Shown here in pieces: positions 1 to 6,864 of a stretch of DNA of 14,271 nt (the stretch's first letter is position 1; each line of letters begins with the position of its first letter). The notes under the pieces were generated by a model. It was not told the DNA's origin and did no database searches. It was given only the letters and a program-made list of their open reading frames with translations. The position numbers and the translations under genes are program-made. The stretch covers positions 1-14,271 of the forward strand of contig JAFAQO010000673.1 of the NCBI GenBank assembly GCA_019246375.1. Direction: 5' to 3'. The stretch comes from Mycobacterium sp. (lineage in GTDB: Bacteria > Actinomycetota > Actinomycetes > Mycobacteriales > Mycobacteriaceae).

Positions 1-881
1 GGGTTCTGCGGTTCGCCAACCTGGAGCTGCTGGAGCAGGTTGCGCCGAGTCGTGTCAGTCGGTGGCGCCAGGTGCCCACGGTTCTCCTGGTCACATCGCT
101 GGTGCTGCTGACGACGGCAATGGCCGGACCGACCAACAGCATCCGGGTTCCGCTCAACCGTGCAGTGGTGATGTTGGTCATTGATGTCTCGGAATCGATG
201 GCTTCCACCGACGTCGCGCCGAGTCGGCTGGCCGCCGCGCAGGTGGCGGGTAAGCAGTTCACTGACGAGTTGACGCCGGGTATCAATCTTGGGCTGGTGG
301 AGTTCGCAGCCACCGCCACCTTGTTGGTTTCCCCCACAACAGACCGCGGTGCCGTCAAAGCAGCGATCGACAGATTGCAGCCGGCCCCCAGAACCGCTAC
401 CGGCGAGGGACTTTTCACCGCGCTGCAGGCGATCGCCACGGTTGGCGCTGTCATGGGCGGCGGCCCCGGTCCGCCACCTGCGCGGATCGTGCTGGAGTCG
501 GACGGTGCCGAAAACGTACCGATGAACCCTAACGACCCGCAAGGAGCTTTCACCGCGGCTAGGGCAGCGAAAGCGGAAGGTGTACAGATTTCGACGATTT
601 CCTTCGGCACGCCTTACGGGACCGTCGTTTACAACGGCGCCACCCTTCCGGTTCCTGTCGACGACCAAACCCTGCGGCAAATCTGCGAAATCACGGGCGG
701 CCAAGCCTTCCACGCGGACAGCCTGGACTCACTCAAGGCCGTCTACGGGACGCTGCAGCAGCAGATCGGCTTCCAAACCGTGCGTGGCGACGCCAGCGGC
801 GGGTGGATCCTGCTTGGCGCGATCGTCATGGCCGGCGCCGTGCTGGCGGGTCTGCTTGTGAACCGCAGACTTCCCGCCTGA
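1..881 (+). CDS. VWA-domain membrane protein, 5'-truncated by the window edge
   Basis: The frame is open from base 3 (292 codons visible), so a start at GTG 72 would cut the protein; the residues before it ([12 protein letters not shown]...) match the juxtamembrane part of Rv1481-type proteins as I remember them. Then come a membrane segment (about bases 75-128), a VWA domain with the MIDAS metal site D-V-S-E-S (aspartate codon 183-185), the TATGEG threonine region and SDG near base 500, and a C-terminal membrane segment ending in NRRLPA. The family usually has about 330 residues with two N-terminal helices, so one helix lies outside the window. The SDG segment reads LESDG rather than the LLSDG of its neighbour. 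These proteins are often linked to MoxR ATPases and DUF58 proteins; such genes may lie just upstream but are not visible. The exact function is unknown. The gene stops 3 nt from a convergent paralog. Confidence 0.85.
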   Translation, partial: VLRFANLELLEQVAPSRVSRWRQVPTVLLVTSLVLLTTAMAGPTNSIRVPLNRAVVMLVIDVSESMASTDVAPSRLAAAQVAGKQFTDELTPGINLGLVEFAATATLLVSPTTDRGAVKAAIDRLQPAPRTATGEGLFTALQAIATVGAVMGGGPGPPPARIVLESDGAENVPMNPNDPQGAFTAARAAKAEGVQISTISFGTPYGTVVYNGATLPVPVDDQTLRQICEITGGQAFHADSLDSLKAVYGTLQQQIGFQTVRGDASGGWILLGAIVMAGAVLAGLLVNRRLPA

Positions 882-884
882 GGA

Positions 885-1865
885 TCAGGTTGGAAGTCGA
901 CGGTTGATCAGCAACGCCAACACCGTGGCGATGGCGGCTGTGACGACGGCAAGACGCAGCCAGCCGGCACTGGCCGGTCCCGCCACGGTGCGATAACCGA
1001 TCTCCTGCCTGATGGTGTCGTAGCTTCGAGTGAGTTCGCCGATGTCGGTGGCATGATATGACTGCCCGCCCGACAGTTGGGCGATACTCGTCATCTCGTC
1101 GGTCTCGACGGGAACAGACACACGTTCACCGTCCAACTCGACGAAGCCTGCCTGAGTTCCGAACGAGATCGTCGAGATGGGCACCTTCTGATCCTTGGCC
1201 AGACGCGCTGCGGTGTAGGCACCATGCGGATCGTTCGGGTCTGCCGGCTTGTTTTCGCCGCCATCGGAAAGAAGAACGATGCGGGCCGGCGGTGGAGTGC
1301 CCCCGCTGACAACGGCTGTGGCGGCGATTGCATGCAGTGCCGTGAAGATGGCCTCACCGGTCGCCGTGCTGTCGGCAAACTGGAGGTGCTGCAGGGCATC
1401 CAGGGTGGCCTGGTGCTGTACGGAGGGGGGCACCAGGAGATAAGGGGTTCCCGCGAACGCGACCAGTCCCAGGTTGATGCCTGGGGTCAGCTGACTGGCG
1501 AATTGTCCGGCTGCCTGCTCAGCAGCCTTCAAACGATCAGGCGGGACGTCGGTCGCGCGCATGGACTGCGATACGTCGATCACCAGCATGATGACTGCGC
1601 GGTTGCGCGGTATTTGCATCTCGTGGGTAGGTGTAGCCAGCGCCACGGTCAGCAGAGCCAGGCAGACGAGGGATACAGCGAGCGGTACATGCCGCCAGAA
1701 CGACTGCGGCACGCTGGCCTCGGTAAACCGGCGCAGGCGTTGTCGACGTCGAGCCTGGACAACGAGATAGACCGCCAGCAGGGCCAGCGGCACCAACCCG
1801 AACAGCAACATGCCTGGGCGTTGGAACCCGGACAACGGCAATGCGCCGATTCCAGACAGCGTCAT
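885..1865 (-). CDS. VWA-domain membrane protein (Rv1481-like), paralog of the convergent neighbour
   Basis: The protein has 326 residues, the full family length. Membrane segments lie at about residues 19-36 and 60-77, followed by a VWA domain with MIDAS residues D97, S99 and S101 (DVSQS), the threonine region TATGE at 167-171 and D201 (LLSDGG), then a C-terminal helix at about 303-320 ending NRRLPT. The VWA domain should face outside the cytoplasm and bind a divalent metal and a protein ligand, possibly helping assemble an envelope complex; that role is inferred from the family. The start at 1865 was chosen because MTLSG matches the family N-terminus and because it overlaps by ATGA the stop of a small upstream frame with a strong ribosome site. 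Another ATG at 1869 is out of frame. Its own Shine-Dalgarno (GGCGAG) is weak, which fits translational coupling. No MoxR gene accompanies it in the window. Confidence 0.88.
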   Translation of the reverse strand: MTLSGIGALPLSGFQRPGMLLFGLVPLALLAVYLVVQARRRQRLRRFTEASVPQSFWRHVPLAVSLVCLALLTVALATPTHEMQIPRNRAVIMLVIDVSQSMRATDVPPDRLKAAEQAAGQFASQLTPGINLGLVAFAGTPYLLVPPSVQHQATLDALQHLQFADSTATGEAIFTALHAIAATAVVSGGTPPPARIVLLSDGGENKPADPNDPHGAYTAARLAKDQKVPISTISFGTQAGFVELDGERVSVPVETDEMTSIAQLSGGQSYHATDIGELTRSYDTIRQEIGYRTVAGPASAGWLRLAVVTAAIATVLALLINRRLPT

Positions 1866-1906
1866 ACATCTCGCCGAACCGACAGCGGAATACGCCGGGT
1901 CGTCAT
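1862..1906 (-). CDS. 14-codon upstream frame coupled to the VWA gene
   Basis: The frame reads MTTRRIPLSVRRDV and stops at TGA, which overlaps the VWA start as ATGA. Its ATG (1906-1904) has GGAGGTGA at 1918-1911, with 7 nt between GGAGG and ATG, the best Shine-Dalgarno arrangement in the window. It is too short for routine gene calling. It may be a leader peptide whose translation delivers ribosomes to the VWA start, or the remnant of an upstream gene; the in-frame stop upstream is at 1960-1958. The residues match no family I know. Four of the 14 residues are arginine, but no attenuator hairpin was recognised. Confidence 0.5.
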   Translation of the reverse strand: MTTRRIPLSVRRDV

Positions 1907-1910
1907 CGGC

Positions 1911-1918
1911 TCACCTCC
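1911..1918 (-). promoter_or_regulatory. Strong Shine-Dalgarno site of the 14-codon frame
   Basis: The bases read GGAGGTGA on the minus strand, nearly full complementarity to the 16S rRNA tail, 7 nt (from GGAGG) before ATG 1906. The distance to the VWA ATG at 1865 is far too long for direct use, so this site decides in favour of translation starting at the small frame. Confidence 0.65.
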
Positions 1919-1959
1919 ATGTCTGAGCGCGCCGTTGAACGCCGGCGGATCTGCCGATC

Positions 1960-1988
1960 AGTAAAAAGCAACCCGGAATCTCCGTCAA
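1960..1988 (-). promoter_or_regulatory. Candidate SigA-type promoter for the small frame and VWA gene
   Basis: The minus strand has TTGACG (1988-1983; 5 of 6 to the -35 consensus), a 17-nt spacer, then TTTACT (1965-1960; 4 of 6 to the -10 consensus). Transcription would start near 1953, giving a leader of about 45 nt before ATG 1906, consistent with a Shine-Dalgarno-led message. This is the only site in the window where I noticed both hexamers with ideal spacing. Confidence 0.45.
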
Positions 1989-2164
1989 ACGCTGACTGCT
2001 ATAAGGCCGACTGGCATGCCGGCGCCGTCGCCACCGCCTACCGGGACAAAGCCACATCTGTCACACCAGCACCGTCGGGCGTCCATAATGCTTGGTTTCA
2101 AAGCGAAATCGCATGCGATATCACTTCCACTCGGATCACCACCGGCGGCGGGCGCAGCCGACCA

Positions 2165-2189
2165 GCGCTATTCGCGCCTCAGCCGCGAC
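2165..2189. repeat. 25-bp direct repeat, intergenic unit
   Basis: Begins GCGCTATTCGCG and ends AGCCGCGAC. It is identical over 25 bp to 2220-2244, with unit starts 55 bp apart. On the minus strand this unit would read as the last codons of the upstream gene (SRLRRE and stop), so it looks like a copied gene terminus. Confidence 0.9.
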
Positions 2190-2219
2190 GCTGGCGCTCA
2201 ATGTCGTCGGCGGCTTTCG

Positions 2220-2244
2220 GCGCTATTCGCGCCTCAGCCGCGAC
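2220..2244. repeat. 25-bp direct repeat, unit inside the 3' end of the Rv3311-like gene
   Basis: Identical to 2165-2189. It contains the stop codon TAG (2225-2223) and the last six codons (S-R-L-R-R-E) of the adjoining minus-strand gene. Confidence 0.9.
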
Positions 2245-3527
2245 TCCACAAAGCGCTCCAGCTCCTCCCACTTCCGGACCGCTTCGGCGTACGGCCCCTT
2301 CGGCCTCTCGACCGTGTCGGAGTCGAGCACATAGGCCACGAACTTGCCCAGCGCCCGGTCACTGCCGAGCGCCTTGTCGACGGTGCTGTCTTCGGAGTAG
2401 TCGCCGACATCGCGGAGCAGCTCGACGGCCAGGTCGAGCTGCTCACGGTCCACCGCGTCCGGACCGTCGGCGAAGTCGTCGGCCAGCCCGGTCAGCACGT
2501 AGACGTTGTCGTCGGTGATGTCGATCGCCAGCGAACCGTCCGTGGCGGCGGTGCGGATGTCGTCATAGGTGCTCAGGTCGGACAAGTCATGGTCGTGCTC
2601 GTCGGCCAGGTAACGCGCCAGCGCCCGCTCCGAGCTGAACACGCTGATCCGCCCGTTGCGGCCCAGGAAAACCGGACGGTCGTCGAAATAGCAGCGCAGC
2701 GTGTAGAACGTACCGGCACCGGTCATGATCCGGATCGGGTCGATGCCCACCTTCAACCAGAAGTCCTCGTCGCCGCCCAGCACCACATCGTCGTCGGCGA
2801 GCTCTTTTGTGGAGTCGGCGCCATCCGCAGCTTCGGTGTCGTCGGCGGTGCCGACCGGCTCCGCCGTCGCCTTCTCGGTGGTCACCGTCTCATCCTCGAC
2901 GTCATCCTCGACGTCTGGCTCCTCTTCGAGGGGTTCGGCCAGTTCGTCGGCAGCTCGGGCCGACGCCTCGGCGTCGACGTCCGGGGTCCTGACGATGTCG
3001 TCGATCGCAGTCAGCACGTCGTCCCAGCTTCGACCGATGACCTCGGCGATCGAATGCCAGCGTTTGAGGCCGGCTTTCCCCCTGAAGTGCTCGAGTCCGC
3101 CGGCCAGCGTGCCCAACCCCGGGTTGCCGTTGAAAAACCTGGTGACCGCCGGCAGCTCGCAGACCGATCCGATCGACGACACGATGGCCAGCGTGCCGGC
3201 CAGCGCATTGACCGACTCCTCGGTCGGCTTGTCTGCGACCAGCTCTTCCACGGCGACCAGGTCGAAGTGCTTGTCCTCAGCCGGGTCCAGCTTGTGCGCG
3301 TTGACCTGAGTCGCCTCCTTCCACGCCGGATGGTCAACCAGATCGTTCTCGGTGTCGGTGCGCACGAACGCGACGAGGTCAGCAGCGGTCTCAAAGCCGA
3401 AGAGGTCATCGTCCTTGCCCAGAAACGCCTCCCACTCATCGCCGGCATCGCGCCAGCGCGGCGCCCACAGCGTGTAGCGATCACCAGCGGTCAGGCTCAG
3501 GCGGATAGGCACGAGGTCAGCAGCCAT
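2223..3527 (-). CDS. Acidic protein with internal duplication (Rv3311-like), function unknown
   Basis: 434 residues. I recognise it by content and position as the neighbour of sapM called Rv3311 in M. tuberculosis; no function is established to my knowledge. Two similar modules flank a long linker rich in Asp and Glu (about 181-255). Module 1 (about 6-180) has PIRLSLTAGDRYTL at 7-20 and module 2 (about 263-430) has PIRIMTGAGTFYTL at 264-277. Further on, LGKDDDLFGFETAADLVAFV (36-55) aligns with LGRNGRISVFSSERALARYL (288-307). Neither a signal peptide nor a membrane segment is evident, so it is probably cytoplasmic. The start at ATG 3527 is supported by a -10-like TATTCT 7 nt upstream and the lack of a good Shine-Dalgarno. 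The last codons are duplicated downstream. sapM ends 81 nt upstream on the same strand. Confidence 0.82.
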   Translation of the reverse strand: MAADLVPIRLSLTAGDRYTLWAPRWRDAGDEWEAFLGKDDDLFGFETAADLVAFVRTDTENDLVDHPAWKEATQVNAHKLDPAEDKHFDLVAVEELVADKPTEESVNALAGTLAIVSSIGSVCELPAVTRFFNGNPGLGTLAGGLEHFRGKAGLKRWHSIAEVIGRSWDDVLTAIDDIVRTPDVDAEASARAADELAEPLEEEPDVEDDVEDETVTTEKATAEPVGTADDTEAADGADSTKELADDDVVLGGDEDFWLKVGIDPIRIMTGAGTFYTLRCYFDDRPVFLGRNGRISVFSSERALARYLADEHDHDLSDLSTYDDIRTAATDGSLAIDITDDNVYVLTGLADDFADGPDAVDREQLDLAVELLRDVGDYSEDSTVDKALGSDRALGKFVAYVLDSDTVERPKGPYAEAVRKWEELERFVESRLRRE

Positions 3528-3534
3528 GCGGCAC

Positions 3535-3540
3535 AGAATA
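3535..3540 (-). promoter_or_regulatory. Candidate -10 element, leaderless start of the Rv3311-like gene
   Basis: TATTCT on the minus strand, followed by 7 nt and then ATG at 3527. The spacing puts the transcription start at or one base before the ATG. No -35 hexamer is evident, which is common in mycobacteria. Confidence 0.42.
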
Positions 3541-3608
3541 CGACGCCCGCCGAGGGCGCCGGACCGCGTCCACCGGTCGGCGACGCAAGCCAGGGCATAA
3601 CCCGTCGC

Positions 3609-4514
3609 CTAGGAATCCCAGATGTCGGTGATGGCAGGGGCTTTAGCTGCGTTACCCGTCTTGGACAGCCCGTACATCTGCTCCACGGTGGACAACACGT
3701 TGTAGTGACTGATCGGTTCACCGTAGGTTCCGGTCTTCACGTGGGCGCCGTAGATAATCGTCGGGATTTGGTTGCGCGCGGTGTCGTCACCCTCGTCCCA
3801 GGTCAGGATCAGCAGGCTGTTGTTGTCCTTCGCCCAGCTGGCGTAGGAAGAAAGCTCCTGGTAGAGCCAATTGTCTGCTTGCGCGATCGAGCCGTCGTGC
3901 ATGTCGTTGGCCAGGTTGGGAATGACGAACGAAACTGTGGGCAAGCTGGCGTAGTTCGACGCGTCCGGAAACATGGCGGACGGCACCGAGCAGGACCTCG
4001 GGATGTTGGTGAAGCTCACCCAGGGCACATGCTTGCGTGCATACTGCCCCGAGTTGCAGGCCTGCGATCCGACAGCGGGCAAGTCTTCGGCGAATCCCAC
4101 GAAGGTGTAGCCGGCGGCGAGCAATTCCGAACCGAGGTTTGCAGCGGTGCCTGCGTTGACCGGGCAGCTGTTCTCTTTGAGCCCCAGAGTGCTGCCGGCG
4201 AACAGCGCGAAGTAGTTCGGTTCGCTGGAGTGCGTTTGGGCGAAGGATTGCGTCATCGTTGCCCCCTCGGCTGCCAGCGAGTTGATGTAGGGCGCTGACT
4301 TGTTGCCGATGACCGCAGTATGGGAGCGGTTCTCCTCCACCACGACGACGATGTGCGCCGGGGCCGGTACGACCGCCGCTGAGAAGCCAACCAGATCGGC
4401 CGCGGTAGCGAATTGCGTTGTAGCAGAAGACGCCAACACCGCGCAGGCCGCCAATGTGCTTAATAGACCGACAACTCGCAGACCCCGGTATTTGCGCCGT
4501 CTGGGCCGCCTCAT
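3609..4514 (-). CDS. sapM: Secreted acid phosphatase SapM
   Basis: 301 residues, against about 299 for M. tuberculosis SapM. Residues 1-39 form an export signal: a basic start (RRPRRRKYR), a hydrophobic stretch about 11-30, and probable cleavage after the ATAA-like end near 39. The mature part belongs to the phosphoesterase superfamily shared with phospholipase C: EENRS at 60-64, SEPNY at 97-101, NDMHDG at 203-208 with the His known from the family as catalytic, TWDEGDD at 238-244 and SHYN at 269-272. SapM dephosphorylates PI3P on phagosomes and other phosphomonoesters, hindering phagosome maturation; this is established for M. tuberculosis and inferred here. A longer open frame to 4826 exists but would run through upp, so ATG 4514 is chosen; it also fits the -10-like TATACT 6 nt upstream. 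The gene is divergent from upp. Confidence 0.93.
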   Translation of the reverse strand: MRRPRRRKYRGLRVVGLLSTLAACAVLASSATTQFATAADLVGFSAAVVPAPAHIVVVVEENRSHTAVIGNKSAPYINSLAAEGATMTQSFAQTHSSEPNYFALFAGSTLGLKENSCPVNAGTAANLGSELLAAGYTFVGFAEDLPAVGSQACNSGQYARKHVPWVSFTNIPRSCSVPSAMFPDASNYASLPTVSFVIPNLANDMHDGSIAQADNWLYQELSSYASWAKDNNSLLILTWDEGDDTARNQIPTIIYGAHVKTGTYGEPISHYNVLSTVEQMYGLSKTGNAAKAPAITDIWDS

Positions 4515-4520
4515 GTCGGG

Positions 4521-4526
4521 AGTATA
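4521..4526 (-). promoter_or_regulatory. Candidate -10 element, leaderless sapM start
   Basis: TATACT (5 of 6 to the TATAAT consensus) is followed by exactly 6 nt and then ATG at 4514, so transcription would start on the A of the start codon. No Shine-Dalgarno fits in this space and no -35 hexamer was found 17 nt upstream. Confidence 0.6.
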
Positions 4527-4569
4527 GGGACCGTTTGCCGCGCGGGCGGGGAGGCACGCGGCCGTGTCA

Positions 4570-4594
4570 GGCAAGGAAAATGCGATGTCTTGCC
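4570..4594. repeat. Inverted repeat in the sapM-upp intergenic region
   Basis: GGCAAG (4570-4575) and CTTGCC (4589-4594) flank 13 nt, between the divergent sapM and upp starts. It could be an operator for either gene. Six-base arms are weak evidence. Confidence 0.25.
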
Positions 4595-4607
4595 GCGACG
4601 TCGGCAG

Positions 4608-4613
4608 TAGGGT
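4608..4613 (+). promoter_or_regulatory. Candidate -10 element upstream of upp
   Basis: TAGGGT ends 8 nt before GTG 4622. The same bases include AGGG, which could act as a distant, weak Shine-Dalgarno, so this is the least certain of the leaderless candidates. Confidence 0.3.
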
Positions 4614-4621
4614 CAAGCGTC

Positions 4622-5245
4622 GTGGAAGTGCGCGTCGTTGACCACCCACTGGCCGCCGCCCGGCTGACCGCGCTGCGCGACGAGCGCACCGATAACGCAG
4701 CATTCCGCGCCGCACTGCGCGACCTGACAGTGATGCTCGTCTATGAAGCCACCCGCGACGCACCCAGCGAGACAGTCCACGTTCGTACACCGCTGGCTGA
4801 AACCACCGGCGTGCGGCTGGCCGCACCGCCGCTGCTGGTGCCAGTGCTCAGAGCCGGATTGGGCATGGTCGACCAGGCGCACTCGCTGATTCCGGAAGCA
4901 CGGGTGGGGTTCGTCGGTGTCGTCCGCGACGAGCAAACGCACCTTCCCATCCCGTATTTGGAATCGCTGCCCGACGACCTCAGCGCTCAGCCGGTGATGG
5001 TGCTCGACCCGATGCTGGCCACCGGCGGGTCGATGACCCACACCATCGGATTGCTGCTTCGCCGCGGTGCCGCGGAGATCACCGTGGTGTGTGTCGTCGC
5101 CGCTCCCGAAGGCATTGCGGCGCTTGAGAAAACCACCCCGAATGTGCGGTTGTTCACCGCCGCCATTGATGACCGGCTCAACGAAATCGCATATATCGTG
5201 CCGGGTCTGGGCGATGCCGGGGACCGTCAGTACGGGCCCCGCTGA
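4622..5245 (+). CDS. upp: Uracil phosphoribosyltransferase
   Basis: Upp makes UMP from uracil and PRPP in cytoplasmic pyrimidine salvage. From GTG 4622 the protein has 207 residues, the length I recall for M. tuberculosis Upp, beginning (M)[14 protein letters not shown]. The frame is open back to 4454, but that extension overlaps sapM's promoter and lacks family sequence. Visible signatures are [21 protein letters not shown] (PRPP and uracil site), the PRPP loop [12 protein letters not shown] at about 128-139, and the C-terminal [14 protein letters not shown], diagnostic of bacterial UPRTases that bind uracil in this loop. It is divergent from sapM and convergent with pmmB, with one base between the stops, so a dedicated intergenic terminator has no room. 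The salvage setting with deoD and pmmB fits. Confidence 0.96.
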   Translation: MEVRVVDHPLAAARLTALRDERTDNAAFRAALRDLTVMLVYEATRDAPSETVHVRTPLAETTGVRLAAPPLLVPVLRAGLGMVDQAHSLIPEARVGFVGVVRDEQTHLPIPYLESLPDDLSAQPVMVLDPMLATGGSMTHTIGLLLRRGAAEITVVCVVAAPEGIAALEKTTPNVRLFTAAIDDRLNEIAYIVPGLGDAGDRQYGPR

Positions 5246-5246
5246 G

Positions 5247-6854
5247 CTACCAGCGCCGCGCCACTGCGACCAAGTCGTCGCGCAGCGCTGCTGCCCGCTG
5301 CCGAGCGTCCCGAAGGTCCGCGGTCACCGCACAGCCGGCCTCGATGTAGCACTTGAGCTTGGGTTCGGTGCCCGAAGGTCGCACCACCACCCGCGCCCAC
5401 GTGTCGGCGTCAGCCCCGCCAAAGACCAGCGCATCGGTGCGGTGCAGCCCGCTGCGCTGCAGCAGATCCGTTGTCGTCGCGGCGAATCCGGCCAGCCGGC
5501 TCGGCGGAGCTGCCCGTAACCGCTGCATCATGTCGGCCGCCTCGTCGCCCTCGGTCACCGGGCGCGACACCGCGGCACCCGCGTGCACCCCATGCCGTCG
5601 GGCGAGCTCGTCCAGCGCGTCGAGCACCGAGCGACCCTGTGCCTTCAGCGTCGCCACCAGATCGCAGACCAGCAGCGCCGCGCTGATGCCGTCCTTGTCG
5701 CGTACCGCGGCCGGGTCGACGCAGTACCCGATCGCCTCCTCGTAGGCGTACACCAGGGTGCTTCCCGGTACGTCGGCGTCGGCGCGCGCCAGCCATTTGA
5801 AACCGGTCAGGGTCTCGACGTGGTGTGCGCCGTACTGGGCAGCGATCGCCGCGAGCATCCGCGACGACACCACCGAGCTGGCTACCACGGCGGTCTGCGG
5901 GGACTCGATACGGGACAAGATGTAATCGCCCAGCAGCCAACCGGTTTCGTCGCCGGACAGCATCCGCCATCCAGACGGGGTTGGTATGCCGACGGCACAC
6001 CGATCCGCGTCGGGATCCAGCGCGAGCGCGACATCGGCGCTCACCTCGGCGGCCAGGGTAAGCAGGGCGTCGGTGGCGCCGGGCTCTTCGGGATTGGGGA
6101 ACGCGACGGTGGGGAAGTCGGGGTCCGGCGCGAACTGCGCGGCGACGGTGTGCACGTCCCCGACACCGGCGCGGCGCAGGGTTTTCACTGCCACCGCGCC
6201 GCCCACCCCGTGCAGCGGGGTCAGCGCCACCCGGACCGAGCCGCCCGAGCGTCGCACCTGGGCGGCGCGCTCGATGTAGCGGTCAACCAGAACGGTGTCC
6301 GCGAGTTCGACGGGCTGCCTGGCGATCTGGTCGGCGAACGGCGCTGCGGCCATCGCGGATTCGATCGCCCTGTCGGTGGGGGCGACGATCTGCACACCGC
6401 CGTCAAAGTAGACCTTGTAGCCGTTGTCGGCCGGCGGGTTGTGCGATGCGGTGATCTGGATTCCGGCGGCGGCGCCGGTGTGCCGCACCGCGAACGCCAG
6501 CACCGGCGTGGGTACTGCTCCGGGCAGCAACACCACCGAAAACCCCTCGGCAGCAAGCGCTTCGGCTGTCGCAGTGGCGAACGCAGCCGATCCGTGCCGG
6601 GCATCACGCCCGACAATTACGCTGGCACCGCCGAGGCGGAGGCCCTCGAGCACCTGCGCCACCGCCCAGGTGGCCCGCAGCACCACGGCCAGGTTCATGG
6701 CATCCGGCCCCCCACGCACCGGACCACGCAGCCCCGCGGTCCCGAACACGAGTGGCCGGGCGAACCGCCTCGACAGTTCGCCGGGGTCGCATGCGGCGAG
6801 CTCGGCGGCCGTCGCCGGATCCGGGTCGTGGGCGATCCATTCCTCGGGCGTCAC
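5247..6854 (-). CDS. pmmB: Alpha-D-phosphohexomutase 'PmmB'; possibly phosphopentomutase or phosphoglucomutase
   Basis: 535 residues with all four domains of the phosphohexomutase superfamily. The catalytic phosphoserine is S137 in TASHNP (135-140); the metal loop is DPDADR (280-285), supplying three aspartates; the sugar-binding loop is YEEAIGY (371-377); and the phosphate loop is RPSGTEPKLKCYIE (492-505). The enzyme moves phosphate between sugar carbons via a bisphosphate intermediate. The annotation as phosphomannomutase is traditional. The length above 500 and the EEAIG loop resemble the PGM2 branch (phosphoglucomutase or phosphopentomutase), and deoD upstream yields ribose-1-phosphate. 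Start GTG 6854 has GAGGG 7 nt upstream, partly formed by the deoD stop region, and lies 10 nt after deoD, so the two form an operon. Confidence 0.93.
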   Translation of the reverse strand: MTPEEWIAHDPDPATAAELAACDPGELSRRFARPLVFGTAGLRGPVRGGPDAMNLAVVLRATWAVAQVLEGLRLGGASVIVGRDARHGSAAFATATAEALAAEGFSVVLLPGAVPTPVLAFAVRHTGAAAGIQITASHNPPADNGYKVYFDGGVQIVAPTDRAIESAMAAAPFADQIARQPVELADTVLVDRYIERAAQVRRSGGSVRVALTPLHGVGGAVAVKTLRRAGVGDVHTVAAQFAPDPDFPTVAFPNPEEPGATDALLTLAAEVSADVALALDPDADRCAVGIPTPSGWRMLSGDETGWLLGDYILSRIESPQTAVVASSVVSSRMLAAIAAQYGAHHVETLTGFKWLARADADVPGSTLVYAYEEAIGYCVDPAAVRDKDGISAALLVCDLVATLKAQGRSVLDALDELARRHGVHAGAAVSRPVTEGDEAADMMQRLRAAPPSRLAGFAATTTDLLQRSGLHRTDALVFGGADADTWARVVVRPSGTEPKLKCYIEAGCAVTADLRDARQRAAALRDDLVAVARRW

Positions 6855-6864
6855 GGCTTGACCC

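Larger units (their letters stand above)
1907..2222. other. 316-bp intergenic region between two minus-strand genes
   Basis: The left part holds the ribosome site and promoter described separately. The stretch about 1990-2120 looks less GC-rich than its surroundings and holds no credible gene on either strand. The right part, next to the preceding gene's end, has one unit of a 25-bp direct repeat and a modest stem (CCAGCG 2162-2167 with CGCTGG 2189-2194, 21-nt loop) without a T-run, so a terminator is not convincing. Long plus-strand frames through here are non-stop artefacts of GC-rich DNA. Confidence 0.6.

Noticed and set aside
2108..2119. A perfect 12-bp palindrome ATCGCATGCGAT upstream of the VWA promoter, possibly an operator.
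   Set aside because: At this base composition I estimate several perfect 12-bp palindromes in a 14-kb window by chance, and it lies more than 100 bp from the promoter.
2016..4298. A 760-codon open frame on the plus strand opposite the Rv3311-like gene and sapM.
   Set aside because: Both minus-strand genes have recognisable protein sequence. The antisense frame is low-complexity, rich in R/V/G, has no known motif, and is a usual product of codon bias in GC-rich DNA.
4454..4621. An N-terminal extension of Upp back to 4454.
   Set aside because: It crosses the sapM start and promoter and has no similarity to the family; GTG 4622 gives the standard 207 residues.
3609..4826. A longer, 405-residue version of SapM starting at 4826.
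   Set aside because: The extra 104 residues overlap upp and are arginine-rich nonsense; ATG 4514 gives the known length and a proper signal peptide.
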